From Timema cristinae (lineage: Eukaryota; Arthropoda; Insecta; Phasmatodea; Timematidae): 64,000 nucleotides of DNA. The stretch spans positions 803,702 to 867,701 of the forward strand of contig JBCFYV010000935.1 of NCBI GenBank assembly GCA_039000515.1, written 5' to 3'. Both the position numbers and the translations under genes were made by a program. The notes under the pieces were generated by a model. That model did not search any database, was not told the origin of the DNA, and was given only the letters and a program-made list of their open reading frames with translations. Positions 25,795-38,390 of the stretch are shown in pieces; positions within the stretch are counted from its first letter, which is position 1, and each line of letters starts with the position of its first letter.

Positions 25795-26414
25795 CAAGTG
25801 GACCCGACAGACGTTGTCCTTCTCGAACAGTGGCTTTTCTTTTGGGTGGCATAATTGATTTCGATAACAAAACAAACAATATGTGATCATCACAATTACA
25901 AATTCACAATGAACTCCAATTAGTGAGTTACACAAATATTAAAAATTCAGGGTTTGTCAAGACAACATACAAAATAAAACATATTTTCTTTTCTCAAAAT
26001 CAACTATATTGTGACAATAGTACATTACAAATTCTTTGTTTCACAGTAATGGCAATGCTTTCTCATTCCGTCTGTCGGTTTCTGAAACTAATAAATTTTA
26101 CTTAGAATAGGAACTGCTAGACACTTATACATACATGGTATCCATTATTAAAAATAATAATATATGGAATAGTGATCCCTACAATTTTTGGAATTTCGCC
26201 CACAACTCCACAAATATCAAATGTATCGAAAAAAAATTGCGAAGCTTGCTTACAAATTTGTATGCCGGGTACAGCTAATTTTATTTTACTGACGTACCTT
26301 CAAATATGACAAATGTCAAATTACTTTTTAATTGTTTCTATTTTCATAGTGAAACACATATACTGTTTTGGGCCTAGAATCTTTACGGGCTTAAGCAGAA
26401 AAACTTACCTATAT

Positions 26415-26474
26415 ACGTACCATCTAAATAGTATGTACTTGTTGTACCAAGTACATACTATTTCGATGATACGT
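26415..26474. repeat. 27-bp inverted repeat (hairpin), copy A
   Basis: Arms 26415-26441 and 26448-26474 are reverse complements with two mismatches; the inner 16 bp (AAATAGTATGTACTTG) are perfect. The loop is TTGTAC. It lies between the helicase C-terminus and the Helitron 3' end. Confidence 0.85.
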
Positions 26475-26569
26475 TCAGTCAGCTGCATAGAAACCTCACC
26501 CCCTCTTATACCTAAGGTTGTAATGTTTTAAAAAACGGTCCGACAAAACCAATAAAGTTGGTTTTGTTT

Positions 26570-29500
26570 TTATCTTAATGCGAGTTGATGAACAATATTT
26601 TTCGTTAATCCCTGAAGTGTATAAATGAACAAACTTGATGGTTTGCCAACGCAAGAACACGCAACATATAATTAACCATGTGAGAATCACTGATTTTATA
26701 GATCCAACACACAAATGGACATTGTTTGGCCTTGTGACTTATTAATAGTCATTGCGAATGCCAAGCGAATTAGAAATTGCAAGCGTCTGAATGGAATGGG
26801 CGAGTCTGAAGGGATCAATGGGATCCGTGGCAGGAGAACAACCTCCCCTTGAAACTTGCCGTTCAAAATGGTAGCTTCAAGAATATTAGCCATAATTTTT
26901 TTTATGAACAATCGCGTGCCATTGAATAGCTTAGGTGAATTTAAATTCCGAAGCAAATTGATTGGTGAACCAATTTTTAATCGCAAGCTATGTGGTGGCA
27001 TTCCAGGTAAATCCAGTGAATTCAAAAATTCAACAGGATAATTGACTGCTTCGTCAGGATCGACAACAGTGTCGATCGATTTAAATGACATCTCATTGCC
27101 AGGCAATAACTGTTGTATATTGAAATTAATAGCGTCAATATCGATATTTTTTGCGGCTAAAATAGCTCGTTCACGTAGCCACGCATGATTAATGTAATTA
27201 GCGTGCAAATTTGGGAATATGCTTTCAATCAAAGTATCTTTCATGGCTACCATTTTGCAAAAATTGTCTGGCAATTTTATGCATGGTGTATTTCCATGCA
27301 ATAGAATTTTTCCATTGCCAATGTTGAGCAATTGTTCTGAGAAAGACAGTGCCAATGGATCGTTTTGCAGTTGAACACGTATATTTATGTTAAGGCGTAA
27401 TGTATTGACATTTCGCCATAGGTATGATTGTTTCAAACATGCGTTAACTTCGTCCGCTTATGTAGCGCGTGGAATGACCGGCAATGTCTGTCTAAAATCA
27501 CCAGAAAGCAGTAGTAGAGCGCCACCGATAAGTCTGGTATTATCGTTGAGATCTTTATCGTTCTATCGAGAGCTTCAAGTCAATGCTTGTGGGCCATAGT
27601 GCATTCATCCCAGATAATAATTTTGCATTTTTGCAAAACTTTTTCCATGCCGGAATGCTTCTTTATGTTGCATATTGCGTCTGGATTTGTGTGAACGTTC
27701 AATGGCAACTTGAGTGCTGAATGTGCAGTCCGTTCACCATCAAGCAAAGTCGCTGCAATGCCTGATGAAGCAATTGCCAACGCAATATGATTTTGTGATC
27801 GAATGCGCGCCAGTATCAGTGATATGAGGAATGTTTAGCCAGTGCCATCTGTTGCGTCCAAAAAAAAAAGAATCCACCTTGTTGTGCTGAAATTGACAAA
27901 TTAATTCGATCGTATATGTTCTTTTGTTCAGCAGTGAGCAGTTGTTCATTATTTGCAACGAAAGTAGTCAAAGAGGCCGCATCGAACTGTTGTTCGTGCA
28001 TAATATCGCTGTTAATGATGTCTGTTGCTGGGTGGCTAGGCGATGGCATACCGAAATGAATGAGTGGTATATTATAAATGAGAATGCAAATATCGTCAAT
28101 CTTTATTAACGACTTGTTATATATTTCCGGTGAAAAATCGATATTGGGGTCTTGATCAGCGGTCCGAATGCGATGCAGAATGTCGTCGCTCATGGAATAT
28201 TTATATTTATCCCAGAGAACAGAAGCTTGCGACGGAAAACATGTCAATAATATTGCGAATAATTGGCGAATTTGATGAGGAGAGGAACTTAGTACTGCAT
28301 CTGCAAGTGTGAGATCCCAATGTTTGTTATCTTCCAGCAAATGCAATTTGCGACACGCATTGTGGTACGTGTCGTACAAAATACCATTGACTTTTCACAA
28401 GTATTGGAAGGACGTATGTCCAGGAACGTTAACCAACAACAAACGCAAGAAGAAGCATTCACGTTGCTTTGGATGGACTGTGTATAATCGGCCTAATGTA
28501 TTTCCCATAAATATTCCGTCGTATCCTTGGACTGAAAGTCCTCGCTTTCGTGGGTCCCACTTTTTTGACTGTTTGTTCCATGTGAAAAATCGAGGCCCAT
28601 CATCTTTGCGAATCGACCGAAAATATCTGGTTGGTTGCAACGTCCGAAAACTCAGTTAGTGTGGTTTTTGGGGCAGTTAATGCTCGTTGTAGAGCAGTCT
28701 CTTCTGTGAAATAAACACGCTGTCCATTTTCAAGGTGCACGGCCAAATGTATAACAGCAGGGTCTTTTTCGTCTATGGGAAAACTCAAAATGCGCCAAAC
28801 TGCTTCATTGCTGCTAATGTATCGGCCCATTTGATAACGTATTATTTCGTCGTTATCATTTACATTTTGAACAGCAAATACAGCCATATCGCTGCCCTTA
28901 TGAACGTATTTGCAAATGTATTTTATGGACTTCACCGAACTGCAGAACTCAACGTTAATGTGAGCTTTATAGATTTTGCACAGTAATGGCGAATACGGAA
29001 CCACCCAGCAATTGTCAATGTAAGCCGTTCCACCGTTTGACATGCGCAATTGATATGATTGTCCACCATTATCTGTGTCTCTACGATGATACAATGGGTA
29101 ACCGTCGATATTAGTGACAGTATCGTTTATACACGCTTTTGGGAAACGTTTCGTACATTTTCCATTGTCCATGCACAGCGCCGTAATGTTTAGAACACCG
29201 CATAGACCATGGATCATGGTAGCGGTAACAATGTCAAACAACTCTTTATCGATATTCCTATCCGGAATTTCTGCTGAAATTATTTTATCAATTTCTTCTG
29301 ACCGTACTTTGTCGACGAACCAAATCAAAATATGTGTATGTGGCAAATCTCATTTTTGCCATTTAACAGAATACAGCCAGCAACGTGTTTCGCCGAATAC
29401 AGAGTGATGTGTAATCAAGTTCATCAACGATTTTAATTTTGGTTTGAAGACACGTGCAGTGATATCATGGCAATGCATTGCTGTTGGACCTGGCAACAAC

Positions 29501-31130
29501 AAAATTTTAATTCCATCCCAGTTAGGATTGCACGTAAATGTAATGAACAAATCTGGTTGGCCGTACACGCGCACGAAAGTCATGGCGTCTTTAATGTATT
29601 CTTAAATATGACGCGGACTACCAATATATGATGATGGAAGAATATATGCGGTACCGATGTCGTTTCTATTAGTGGTTCCGTTAACGTTACAGACGTTACC
29701 GACAATAGCATCACGCAAATGAATGTACTCCTCAGAACGAAGCTTCGCTTGATTATACTTGATGTACCGTAATCGCTCGCTTTCAATTTTCGCATAAATA
29801 TCAACTATGTATTGATGAAACAGCTGGCGGCATTGGAGAATGTTGTTGTCTTCATTGGCACGAATCATCAACCGATATGCGTAGAAGTTCATCGCTCTCA
29901 CTTTCTTGTTGGTTTCTGCACCTGCAAAGTAAAAATATAAATAAGGCAAAAAGAAATTAATCTTACAGAAAAAGAAAAAGTAAATAATCTGTAGATTGTA
30001 CCTGTCACTGGATTTATTTGTTTGATGTTAAAATGATATCCATCTTCTCCTTCCCAAAATATCAACGGATATTGCAAAGCGTCGTAAGAACGATGACCGT
30101 CTTGAATTGTGTGAACCGTGTTATCTTTGTGTTGGATCCGTATATCTCGACGTTCATATGCGCCGCCAACTATAACAACTGCAACTTCACTAACGGTTGG
30201 TGAATTGTATTGGCCCACATGCTCTCCAAATGGTACTTTGTCTGCTTTGATGACGATCATGTAATTGTCGTTTTGCAGTCTGTCTGAAACGGTCTAAAAC
30301 AACTGGACCAACTGTTTGTGATTTCGCAAACACGGTTCCAAAGTCACCACAATTTCTCGCTCCTTCATTTGCTCGATGTGGTTGTACTGGCAGCGTGCGT
30401 TTATTTGTTGCTCCTCATCGCCCATGAAGTAGGTTTGCAAGAATTTTGGATCGGCATCAGGCATTGAGATTAAAGATCCTATTTGATGATATTCTTGGCC
30501 CTGAATCTTAAACGTTAATTCAAAATTGCGACCATCCTCATTCTGAACGATTTTTGTTGCTCCAAATCATTTCATTTGTAAGCAAGAATTGAATTTGCGA
30601 ATATTACGCAAAAACAATTTTGATTGATGTGTGGCTCCAGCCAATATTGTTTTCAATGTTTCTGGTGGTGAATTCAATGGTTGAAGCACAACCTTTCCAG
30701 ACGCGCAGCAGAAACCGGCCGATTCACCTTTGTATTTGAATGCATGGCAGGGTTGGCATTCTTTGTCCATAGCGCCGATGACAATTTGTGAATGTGACGA
30801 ATAGTCAATGTCCGACTCATATTCGAACGCAAGACGGAGAAGTGATGCGCGTGTCAATGCGCGATGTACTTGCAGGCGCTGTTGTTCATGTGCTTTGTGT
30901 GCATCAGTGGCTCGTTGACGCGCCTGTCTTTGTCTCAATGCATTTGCTCAAAGGCGTTCGTTGAGTTGCTGTTGACTTTCATTTGCACGTTTGTTTGCAA
31001 CCTTGACTCTTAAATTTGCACTGTCCGTCAATTGATCTTCTGCCGTTCGATTTAACCGACAGGTGTGGACTATTTGTGTATTCTGTGTACATCGACCAAT
31101 ATTTCCTCCTCGTTCACGAAGACGTGGCAT
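26570..31130 (-). pseudogene. Helitron Rep/Pif1-type helicase (RepHel), copy A, broken
   Basis: ATG at 31130 starts MPRLRERGGNIG. N-terminal Cys pair CQPCHAFKYKGESAGFCC (about 30760-30700), the Helitron_like_N block (YPLIFWEGEDGYHFNIKQ; NFYAYRLMIRANEDN), the HUH nuclease motif PHTHILIWF (near 29340), then a Pif1-type helicase: Walker A DATDGTG-stop-TFLI (27835), Walker B IIIWDECTMAHK (near 27600) and TINKSQGQT (near 26725). The end is S-H-G-stop-L-Y-V-A-C-S to TAA at 26570. Rolling-circle transposase of the element. In-frame stops after NERL, PRHI, WQK, QYL, QLF, in Walker A and after SHG are shared with copy B. Private lesions here: stop after LQMK (30567), a TGA after MAHKH and a 1-bp deletion near 27554. 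Confidence 0.9.
29922..30001 (-). other. 80-bp intron in RepHel, copy A
   Basis: Read on the minus strand: donor CAG|GTACAATC, pyrimidine-rich 3' part, acceptor TTTGCAG|GTGC. Splicing joins INPVTG to AETNKKVRAMNF in frame, matching the uninterrupted family sequence. The intron itself is AT-rich. Confidence 0.75.
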
Positions 31131-32025
31131 TGTTCTTTAATAAACAGACAACACCAAAATATAAGCAACTTATATTTTAATTTAATGGATTACATGTTGC
31201 TTTTTTCGATGAGACGTTTAACACTACGTAAATTTTATAAAATCATCGACACAAATAAGCACTTAAAATAAAAATTTGCAGGTTAGATTGATTGTCATTG
31301 AATACGCATGTATATAATTTAAATTTATGGAAGATCATGTAAGATATTCACTTCAACACAGCACCTTACACATTTTCTCAATGTCTGTATTTGAGTACAC
31401 TTGATGAAATATGCACTCAATATTCACGTGATTGTGATACATGGAATATTGAAACACATCGTACAGAAATTAAAATGTCAAAACAACGCCAAGCCACGAC
31501 GCAAGAGACTTGCGCATGTATTGATGCGTACGTCAGATACCACAAAATTCGAAATCAATGCCACCTATGGTACACAAACATGATTATGAATTATTCTCAA
31601 AAGTTCAATTATGCGTACGTCAAATACGACAGAATTCAAAATCAATGCCACCTATGGTACACAAACATAACTATTAATTATTCTCAGAAGTTCAATTATT
31701 CACTATTCAGAAGGTTTTAACGGTCAATTATTCATAATATATTCATTATTATAAATATTGGGGGGGGGGGGAAGAGTGAAATTGTGAGGTTACATGTTCT
31801 GATATGGAAAAAATCTTTTAAAAAAAATCTCCTCAAATAAAATCCCTAAAAAATAAAAATAAATCCTAGAGCCCGATTGCAGCGCCACCTACCGGGTTCA
31901 ATTGTGAATCAAAAGCATCCATGGACCCACTCAAACATACAAAAAAAATGTCATCAAAATCGATCCAGCCGGTTAGGAGTTGTTAAGTGACATACACACG
32001 TACAGAAGAATTATATATATTACGA
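31131..32025. other. Helitron 5' untranslated region, copy A
   Basis: Between the RepHel start and the Helitron 5' end. It holds a two-copy 87-bp tandem repeat (about 31526-31699; unit contains CAATGCCACCTATGGTACAC) and a G run near 31761. Open frames over the repeat (109 codons on plus) arise because 87 is divisible by 3. Confidence 0.6.
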
Positions 32026-32714
32026 TTACATATTCTTACTGGGTGAATTGGACAGTTAAAAAAAGGCAGAATCTGAGGTTGCAACTTTGTTCCGTTCAAA
32101 GATATCTCCAGGTTTTCCTTTACATCGAATAATAACATTGACAACCAATAAGAAGACTGAGATCCAAGATACATTCTTACGATAGTTTCAAATTATCATT
32201 TCAAACAGGAGTGGTCTCTGACGTAAGCAGATACATGGAACGGGAGTTTCTTAAAGAAACCAAGCTTGGTCTATACAAGGACCCAAACGCAATATTGACC
32301 AAGTATTCGATAGGACGTGCAGTGCACGTGGGGTTAGTATTAATATTATAAAAGAAACCAATACGTGGTAAATTATAATATCATACTTATGCCAAGTATT
32401 TATGACGTGTTATAATAATAAAATTTAATTATATAAATAAAACTGATTGCATATATTTATTGTAGAAAAAGTTTCATTATCTACAGAATTGAATAGCTTT
32501 CATCGACTTTAATAATACTCATAATAGTCTATTGTGGGCGATGAACCATCATAGCAACACCGACGTCATAAATTGAGCTTAATCCAGGGACATGTACGAG
32601 TTGACAACCACTGTCTCTCAACTGAGAGGCTAGTACATCGGATCTTTGTAATTGGCGCACAACTGTGGAGGAGCAGCGAAAGGTTATAATTGGCTCCCCA
32701 AATTAGGGGCAAGG
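32026..32714. other. interval between Helitron and LINE, copy A
   Basis: AT-rich. On the minus strand, about 32520-32640 reads QLRDSGCQLVHVPGLSSIYD and stays open to a stop at the left. It is unrecognised and conserved in copy B (61931-62113). No element end was defined. Confidence 0.45.
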
Positions 32715-34560
32715 AACGTTATAACCTATTTATGAAAATACTAAACACTGTGGAAACATAATAGAAACTTGTCTCACACTCTGTTTAATGTCAAACCCTT
32801 CGCTTGAAGCTCCATCTAACACACGCTTTACTTCCATCATACACCACATTAATTGAATGCATCCACACCATATTCTCTAGGAACAATCCCAAATATACTC
32901 CTATTTACCAGATCATACGCTTTTTTACAGTTCAACAAATGCACAAAATACTTTCTTTCTTACTGACATGCATTTCTCGGTCACTTTTTGGAATGCAAAT
33001 ATTTGGTCCAAGCAATTCTACCTGGCATGAAACAACATTTCACAACTCAAATCATGCCCACAGCTCTTTCACGCACTCTCTCAATTAAAACTCTCCTAAA
33101 AACTTGGCCTGGAATAATTAACTATCTAATTGCTCTATAATTATTAAATTCACTCTTACTGCCTTTGTATACAAAGGAGCAATGATGGTATTCTTCCAGT
33201 CATTATGAACGTTCACAATCCCAGCACACACATTGAACAACTCACACAATCGGGCAAGAAGTACCGTGCCCCCACAATAATCATTTTATTTGTGATCCTA
33301 TCTATGCTGTTAGCTTTGCTATTCTTTAATATTTTCATAACTTTAACATCTTAGCCTTGTTATTTCTTTCATTCCTTATAAAATTTTCTCTATCTTCTGC
33401 TTCTTTCTCCACATTTTCATTATGAAATTGATCAAAATACATTCTCTGTCACTCTTTTATGCCGTTTTCATCCCAGATTATCTGATCACATACATTTTGA
33501 AATCCACAGGTATTTGCTTGCACTCTTTGTTGAGTTCTATTTACTTACTTTCAGAACAGCTTCTTATTAACTTCAAAATGATTCTGAATTAATTTTCCTT
33601 TTAATCCCATTTGCTCTTTACTCTTCTTTACTACTTTATTTACATTAATTTTTTTCTCTCTGTATATTTCCCACAACTCCTAATGTTCTTTTTCACTTTT
33701 CACAATAATTATTCACTTGTATGCTTATTTATTTTCTATCACAGATTCCTTCACCTATTCATTCCCCCATGCATCCCTTTTTAAGTTACCCAACACCGCA
33801 GATCTATACATAACTTTTGCACATTCCACTACAGCCTCTTTTATTCTATCCCAAGCCTTTTCAATAGCATTTTAATATTCGTTTTGACATTCCATTCATG
33901 CTCTTGTAAAGCTAAATTTTCCTCAGCAATCTTTCATATTACTCTCTCACAATTTTATCTTTCAACTTTTACACTTTCACTCTTACTTGCTTACTATTCT
34001 TGCACTGCTTCTTCACAAATTTTCTACATAATTCAACTTCTGAAATCACTTGAAAGTGATTCGTTCTACAATCAGCTCCATGCACAGCCATTGTGTTCTT
34101 TATTAAACTTCTCAATCTCTCATTATACACCACACCATCAATAATCGTTCTCGAATATCCCCTTTGCCATGTATACAAATGAATTTATTTGTGCTTTAAC
34201 CATGTATTCGACACAAAAAAAACCTTTTTCTAAACACAGATTCACTAATTCATTACCATTCTCGTTCACCCTGTCAACACCATACCTTCCTAACATTAAT
34301 TCTAATTTCTCTCTTTGGATACCCGCCCAACCATTATTATCTGCTAACAAAATAATTCTTTCATCTGGTCTCGAGATGCATTTAATACTTCATTGAGCTT
34401 ATTTCAAAACTCTGCTCTCACATTCTTGGATTCACCTTCCACTGTAGCATAAACAGCAGCCAACATAATTCTAAAAAGACTTATTTTCATACGTGCCCAT
34501 AGCAATCTAGATGACACCAACTCATTTCTTCTTACAAACAGCTTAGCTGTTAGGATATTA
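32715..34560 (-). pseudogene. LINE (non-LTR retrotransposon) endonuclease-RT fragment, copy A
   Basis: Minus strand. Endonuclease part: ILLADNNGWAGIQREKLELM and RYGVDRVNENGNEL (about 34360-34230), then GVVYNERLRSLI and HGADCRTNHFQVIS (about 34140-34030). RT part: ELFNVCAGIVN and IIAPLYTKG.SKSEFNNYRA (about 33240-33130), RVLIERVRERA (about 33080) and KKAYDLVNR (about 32920). Many stops and frameshifts. Sequence matching the expected SP..F region fades near 32715, so the C-terminus and 3' UTR are missing. The order and wording fit the CR1/RTE-like elements common in arthropods; clade not certain. Confidence 0.75.
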
Positions 34561-35998
34561 CCTACTGAGCGACCCTTGACCAATCATATATATATATAAA
34601 ATCATATTTATATATATAAATCATATATATATAAATGATATATATATATAATTTGATAAGCCTGTTTCCGGTAATAGAAATTACAAGGAAATGACTGAAC
34701 AGATGTTTACAAACGACCACTAATTTTAACGGTTAGGAGACCAGGATTTTGGGAAAAATAGTAATTTTCCACGAAAACCCGATTTTCACAGATAATTTTC
34801 AGTTTTTAATTTTTTGTTTGGCTACCTTACCATGGACACCGTTATTTTCTGCGTGGCTGTAAATCTCTAAATAAAATATAACTCTTTGGCTGAAATATAA
34901 TAAATAAATCTTTATTTGTTTGTCCGAACATATCACAATTTTATCTTTGGATGCTGGTCATAGCACATCTAAATAGAGATGCCTGAACTGGGGAAACATT
35001 TATTTTTTATTGGAACGTCATCATCAAATATATTCGTAATTTAAAGACTTAAATAACTTGTATCAACTATAGTCAAATATGGCTAACCCTCAGATTAAAG
35101 TCACCCCTCCATACCTATTAAACAATGTCTTGAAAGGTTCATCTACCATATTTTCTTTATGATTCATGCTTTTAAATCAGTATTTTGAAAATCCGTTAAT
35201 GTAACTGTTTATGATAGTGGAAAATGCAGTATAGTAATATTATTGCGATTATTATTTTTTAAATGAAATGTACTTAATTTATTAATTGGGAAATATCTCT
35301 GGTTATGACTTGCTCACGTTGTTTTATGTGCGTGCTACACGTTTAGGATATTACCTTATTAATAGGAGCTTCTAGGTTCTGTGTAAAAGAAGAGTAAGTC
35401 TTCCGTGCCTGTGATGTATCTTAGGGGAAATGTATAGTTACGTTATTAGACGATGGTCGATCATTGCCATACAATATAATATGCGGATGAAAATTATTGC
35501 ACTTTCCATATTTAATATTTTGTCTATGTTTATCATTAACTTTTTTCTCAAATATTGATGTTTATCAATTAAAGATATATTGATTTTGTCATTATTCTTA
35601 AGCAGGCGTACCTTCTCCCTGATAGGTAAAATAAAGTGTATACAGTTAATTTTTCCAAGTAACATTCATAGTTTAAAAAGTGTATATATATTTTCCATTG
35701 TTGTGGAGGACAAAAATTAACTTCAGTTTGCTTTTACCACAACTGTGTGCATTGTATGTCTCTGAGAGCAATAGTTTGCTGTTATTAAATAGTTCAAGAG
35801 ATGGTTGGAATAAAATATTCAGTAATATTCGCTTAGAGAGATATAAGAAATCAATAGTGTTCAAAGCCTCGTATCTTGGTGCACATGCTGGGATTAAAGT
35901 ACAATCTACTACCACTAGAGTCCACTAGAGTATAATGCTACCAGGTAGATTTTCTTTATGTTACTGAGAATTATTTGTTCAAGTTCAGATGTTTCAAA
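34561..35998. other. AT-rich tail of the first contig
   Basis: Starts with imperfect (TA)n palindromes at 34580-34655, then AT-rich sequence without recognised genes. It has no counterpart inside the window because copy B ends at 64000. The 82-codon open frame at 35680-35928 has no recognisable motif. Confidence 0.5.
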
Positions 35999-36098
35999 NN
36001 NNNNNNNNNNNNNNNNNNNNNNNNNNNNNNNNNNNNNNNNNNNNNNNNNNNNNNNNNNNNNNNNNNNNNNNNNNNNNNNNNNNNNNNNNNNNNNNNNN
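35999..36098. other. assembly gap of exactly 100 N
   Basis: 100 consecutive N, the conventional placeholder for a scaffold join of unknown size. Sequence order and distance across it are not established by the data. Confidence 0.99.
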
Positions 36099-36790
36099 AT
36101 ATCAAATGAAAATAATCCTATGTTTTCTCGCTAAAATCTAAACTAAATATTTGAAAGGCATGGAGCCGTTATGTTAATATTCGTTGTCCTCAACTGACAA
36201 TCAAAACAAGAAAATATATTATTAAAGTAAAAAACTAGGCTCGCTATAGCCCAGTGAGCCTTTCTACAAATTCCTGTAAACAATAATATCATACCCTTAG
36301 AAAAAGATAACTAGTCTTTTAATAGGTGTATCTAGTACAACAGCGTTCAAATAACATTATAAAAAATCCATTATATTTAAAGACAAACCGGCCAACAGAC
36401 GCCCGTTTCCCGCAACGCGAAACAACCTTAATTCCTAATACTTGCTAAATGTACGCGCCCAATTGGATTAAATAGGAAACATATCCGGTACCGGAAGCTC
36501 TACCAGAACGAACCATCGGTGAATGAATAACAGAATTAATATGTGTAAAAGCAAACAATTGAAGTTATTTAGTTGTCTCCTAATTAACGATAATAAGCCC
36601 CGGAAAACAATCAAACATAATCTATCCTTACAATCAAGGCAAATTATGATTACCCTCAAATACTATCCCCATTTGAAGTTTCTATTTCTTCAAGCCCACC
36701 ATCCTAGAAACAATTATCTTTCATGTTAACTATCTAAAAATCACGCTAGAAATAGTAACCTAGGGCACACACAAAAATGACTTATTATAT
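36099..36790. other. AT-rich start of the second contig
   Basis: No gene, RNA or element end recognised. No similarity seen to other parts of the window. Confidence 0.5.
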
Positions 36791-37682
36791 TGTAACGTGG
36801 GGCGCACGTGATCTGGGAGGGTCACAGGCCGTTCACACGTGAAAGTGTGAACCACGTGTTCTTTTAGAGATATTGGGGTCGGCTGCTGACCAAACACGAA
36901 TGAAAATGACCACGGAATATTCAAGGTTTTGATTATTAAAATTACCACCTACATACACACTCTGATTAACTGTATATCTAAATTAACTATAACTAAACAA
37001 GTAGTTAAGTAAAATAAAAAGAGTCTAAAGCAAGTCTGTAACTTAATTAAACTAATAGAGCACACAGATATGTAAGTAAATTGAATAAACAAATTAACAA
37101 CTATAAAACACCTAATGACTACTCAAATATTTAAAAAACAGTCACAAAAATGTTCACTAACACAATAGTTCACAATAACAACAAATGTCACTTGTCTCCC
37201 ACACGATACACGGCAGGGACCCGCTATACACAAACGCCGGACTTGCTGACCCACCCGCAGACGCGCCGACCTGCTCGCTGGTCACTCTGGCTCACACACT
37301 TGAAACGTCTGTCCACACAATGTACACACCGGTACACACACTCACACTGGGGACTCCCGGACTCATTAGTCGAGAACCAAGAACTGAGTACCCACGGCTA
37401 TCTCTGAGCGTGTTTTATAGGGGTGGTGACAGCTAAGGGTCTGGAATCCTCCATTTCTAGAATTAAAAGTCCAGAATAAAAAGGATCCAGACCCCTCTAG
37501 ATGTGTCTTTGTCCTCCACCCCCCCCCCCCCCGCACCCCTTCGGCCTCTCTAATCCTCTAGTCAAGTGAGAAGGTCGCTGCCTACCTGATAGACAAGGAG
37601 GGAGACAGAGAGAACAAGGAGCGCAGCTAGGGTAAACAATGAGAGCACGTTGGTCCCACTGTTAAACACTAATCTTGTTACA
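36791..37682 (-). mobile_element. solo LTR candidate in the spacer
   Basis: 892 bp running TGTAACGTGG...TTGTTACA (6-bp terminal inverted repeat TGTAAC/GTTACA), flanked by ATAT on both sides (36787-36790, 37683-37686). On the minus strand CTATAAAACACGCTCAGAG (plus 37402-37420) is a good TATA box plus initiator, which suggests a left-pointing LTR. A C-run (near 37518) lies in it. No partner LTR in the window; unlike the solo LTR at 21127 in sequence. Confidence 0.6.
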
Positions 37683-38390
37683 ATATGTATTGCACGTTAA
37701 TAAACCCCTACAACGAGCAGTATACAATTACAATCGCCTAAAGAGAATTTTGAAAAGGTTAGAATTACAAGTTAACTAGAATAGAAACGTGAAATTGCAT
37801 TTGCCCTCCAAGAGTGATTTCTCAACGTTGAACCGGGTATTTGTATCAACTTTCAAGGGGGGGGGGGGGAGTAGGGTTTTTTAAACTAGTTGACCAGAAG
37901 AAGGGGTAGAATCACGTGGTTCCATGTCCGAGTTCGACCAATCAACGTTCTCTTGTTTCCTGAGAATTTGCACGTACACCAACCTCCCCTGGCGAGAACT
38001 TCACGGGGGTGGGGGTAGAAAGGAGGATCAATGTTAATTCCCTCTCTCTCTTGCGATTTATGTGTTTTATCTTTGAATTGATGATGTTCCGCAGAGGTTT
38101 GTTCAACACTATGATACTGGCGCTATTTTGGGGTCGTGACTGTTTACCAGTTGTATTGTTTCACACGGTACAGTGACTATGTATTTGAAACCTGCGTCAT
38201 TGCCTTCATTATGCCTTCTTATTTACTCACTTTGTTTTGCACTGAGTCCTACTAACTGTTCAGGTTATCAAGATATTTATAATCATTTGGTTAATAATTT
38301 ATGGATAAAGTAGGTCTAATTTAGAGAAAGTGTACCCAAATTTGCGTGATGGGAGAGTAGAAACATATTTAGGAAAAATCATTCTCATTA
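37683..38390. other. spacer between solo LTR and array B
   Basis: Unique sequence with a G-run near 37857 and a second G-rich spot near 38006. No ORF of note. Confidence 0.5.

Larger units (their letters stand above)
25795..32025 (-). mobile_element. Helitron, copy A
   Basis: Read on the minus strand, the 5' end is TCGTAATATATATAATTC (TC preceded by A) at 32025. The 3' end is GGGTCCACTTG at 25795, where copy B keeps the canonical CTAG followed by T. About 11 bases before that end is a short hairpin, GACA-ACGTC-TGTC. No target duplication is expected. The subterminal 5' sequence (CTTCTGTACGTGTGTATGTC) is typical of animal Helitrons as I remember them. The element encodes one decayed Rep/helicase on the same strand. 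Ends are inferred from motifs and could be off. Confidence 0.65.
10341..34600. repeat. segmental duplication, copy A
   Basis: Aligns collinearly with 39776-64000. Both start at the same base after the 57-bp array (AATATCTAAAAGCTCC) and share the same order of elements with a few percent differences by eye. Large differences: a 1.3-kb solo LTR at 21127-22431 and about 145 bp at 12927-13071 only here; a 1.44-kb insertion only in the other copy. The match continues until copy B leaves the window. Confidence 0.97.

Noticed and set aside
28309..28659. Plus-strand ORF of 116 codons and similar plus ORFs over 27-31 kb and 56-60 kb
   Set aside because: Antisense shadows of the Helitron RepHel gene, whose motifs are clear on the minus strand.
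31391..31720. 109-codon plus-strand ORF with two similar halves
   Set aside because: Caused by an 87-bp tandem duplication in the Helitron 5' region; also open in a second frame; no family match.
37150..37436. Two overlapping ORFs of 85 and 83 codons
   Set aside because: Overlapping frames in a GC-richer part of a solo-LTR candidate; no motif and no support for either.
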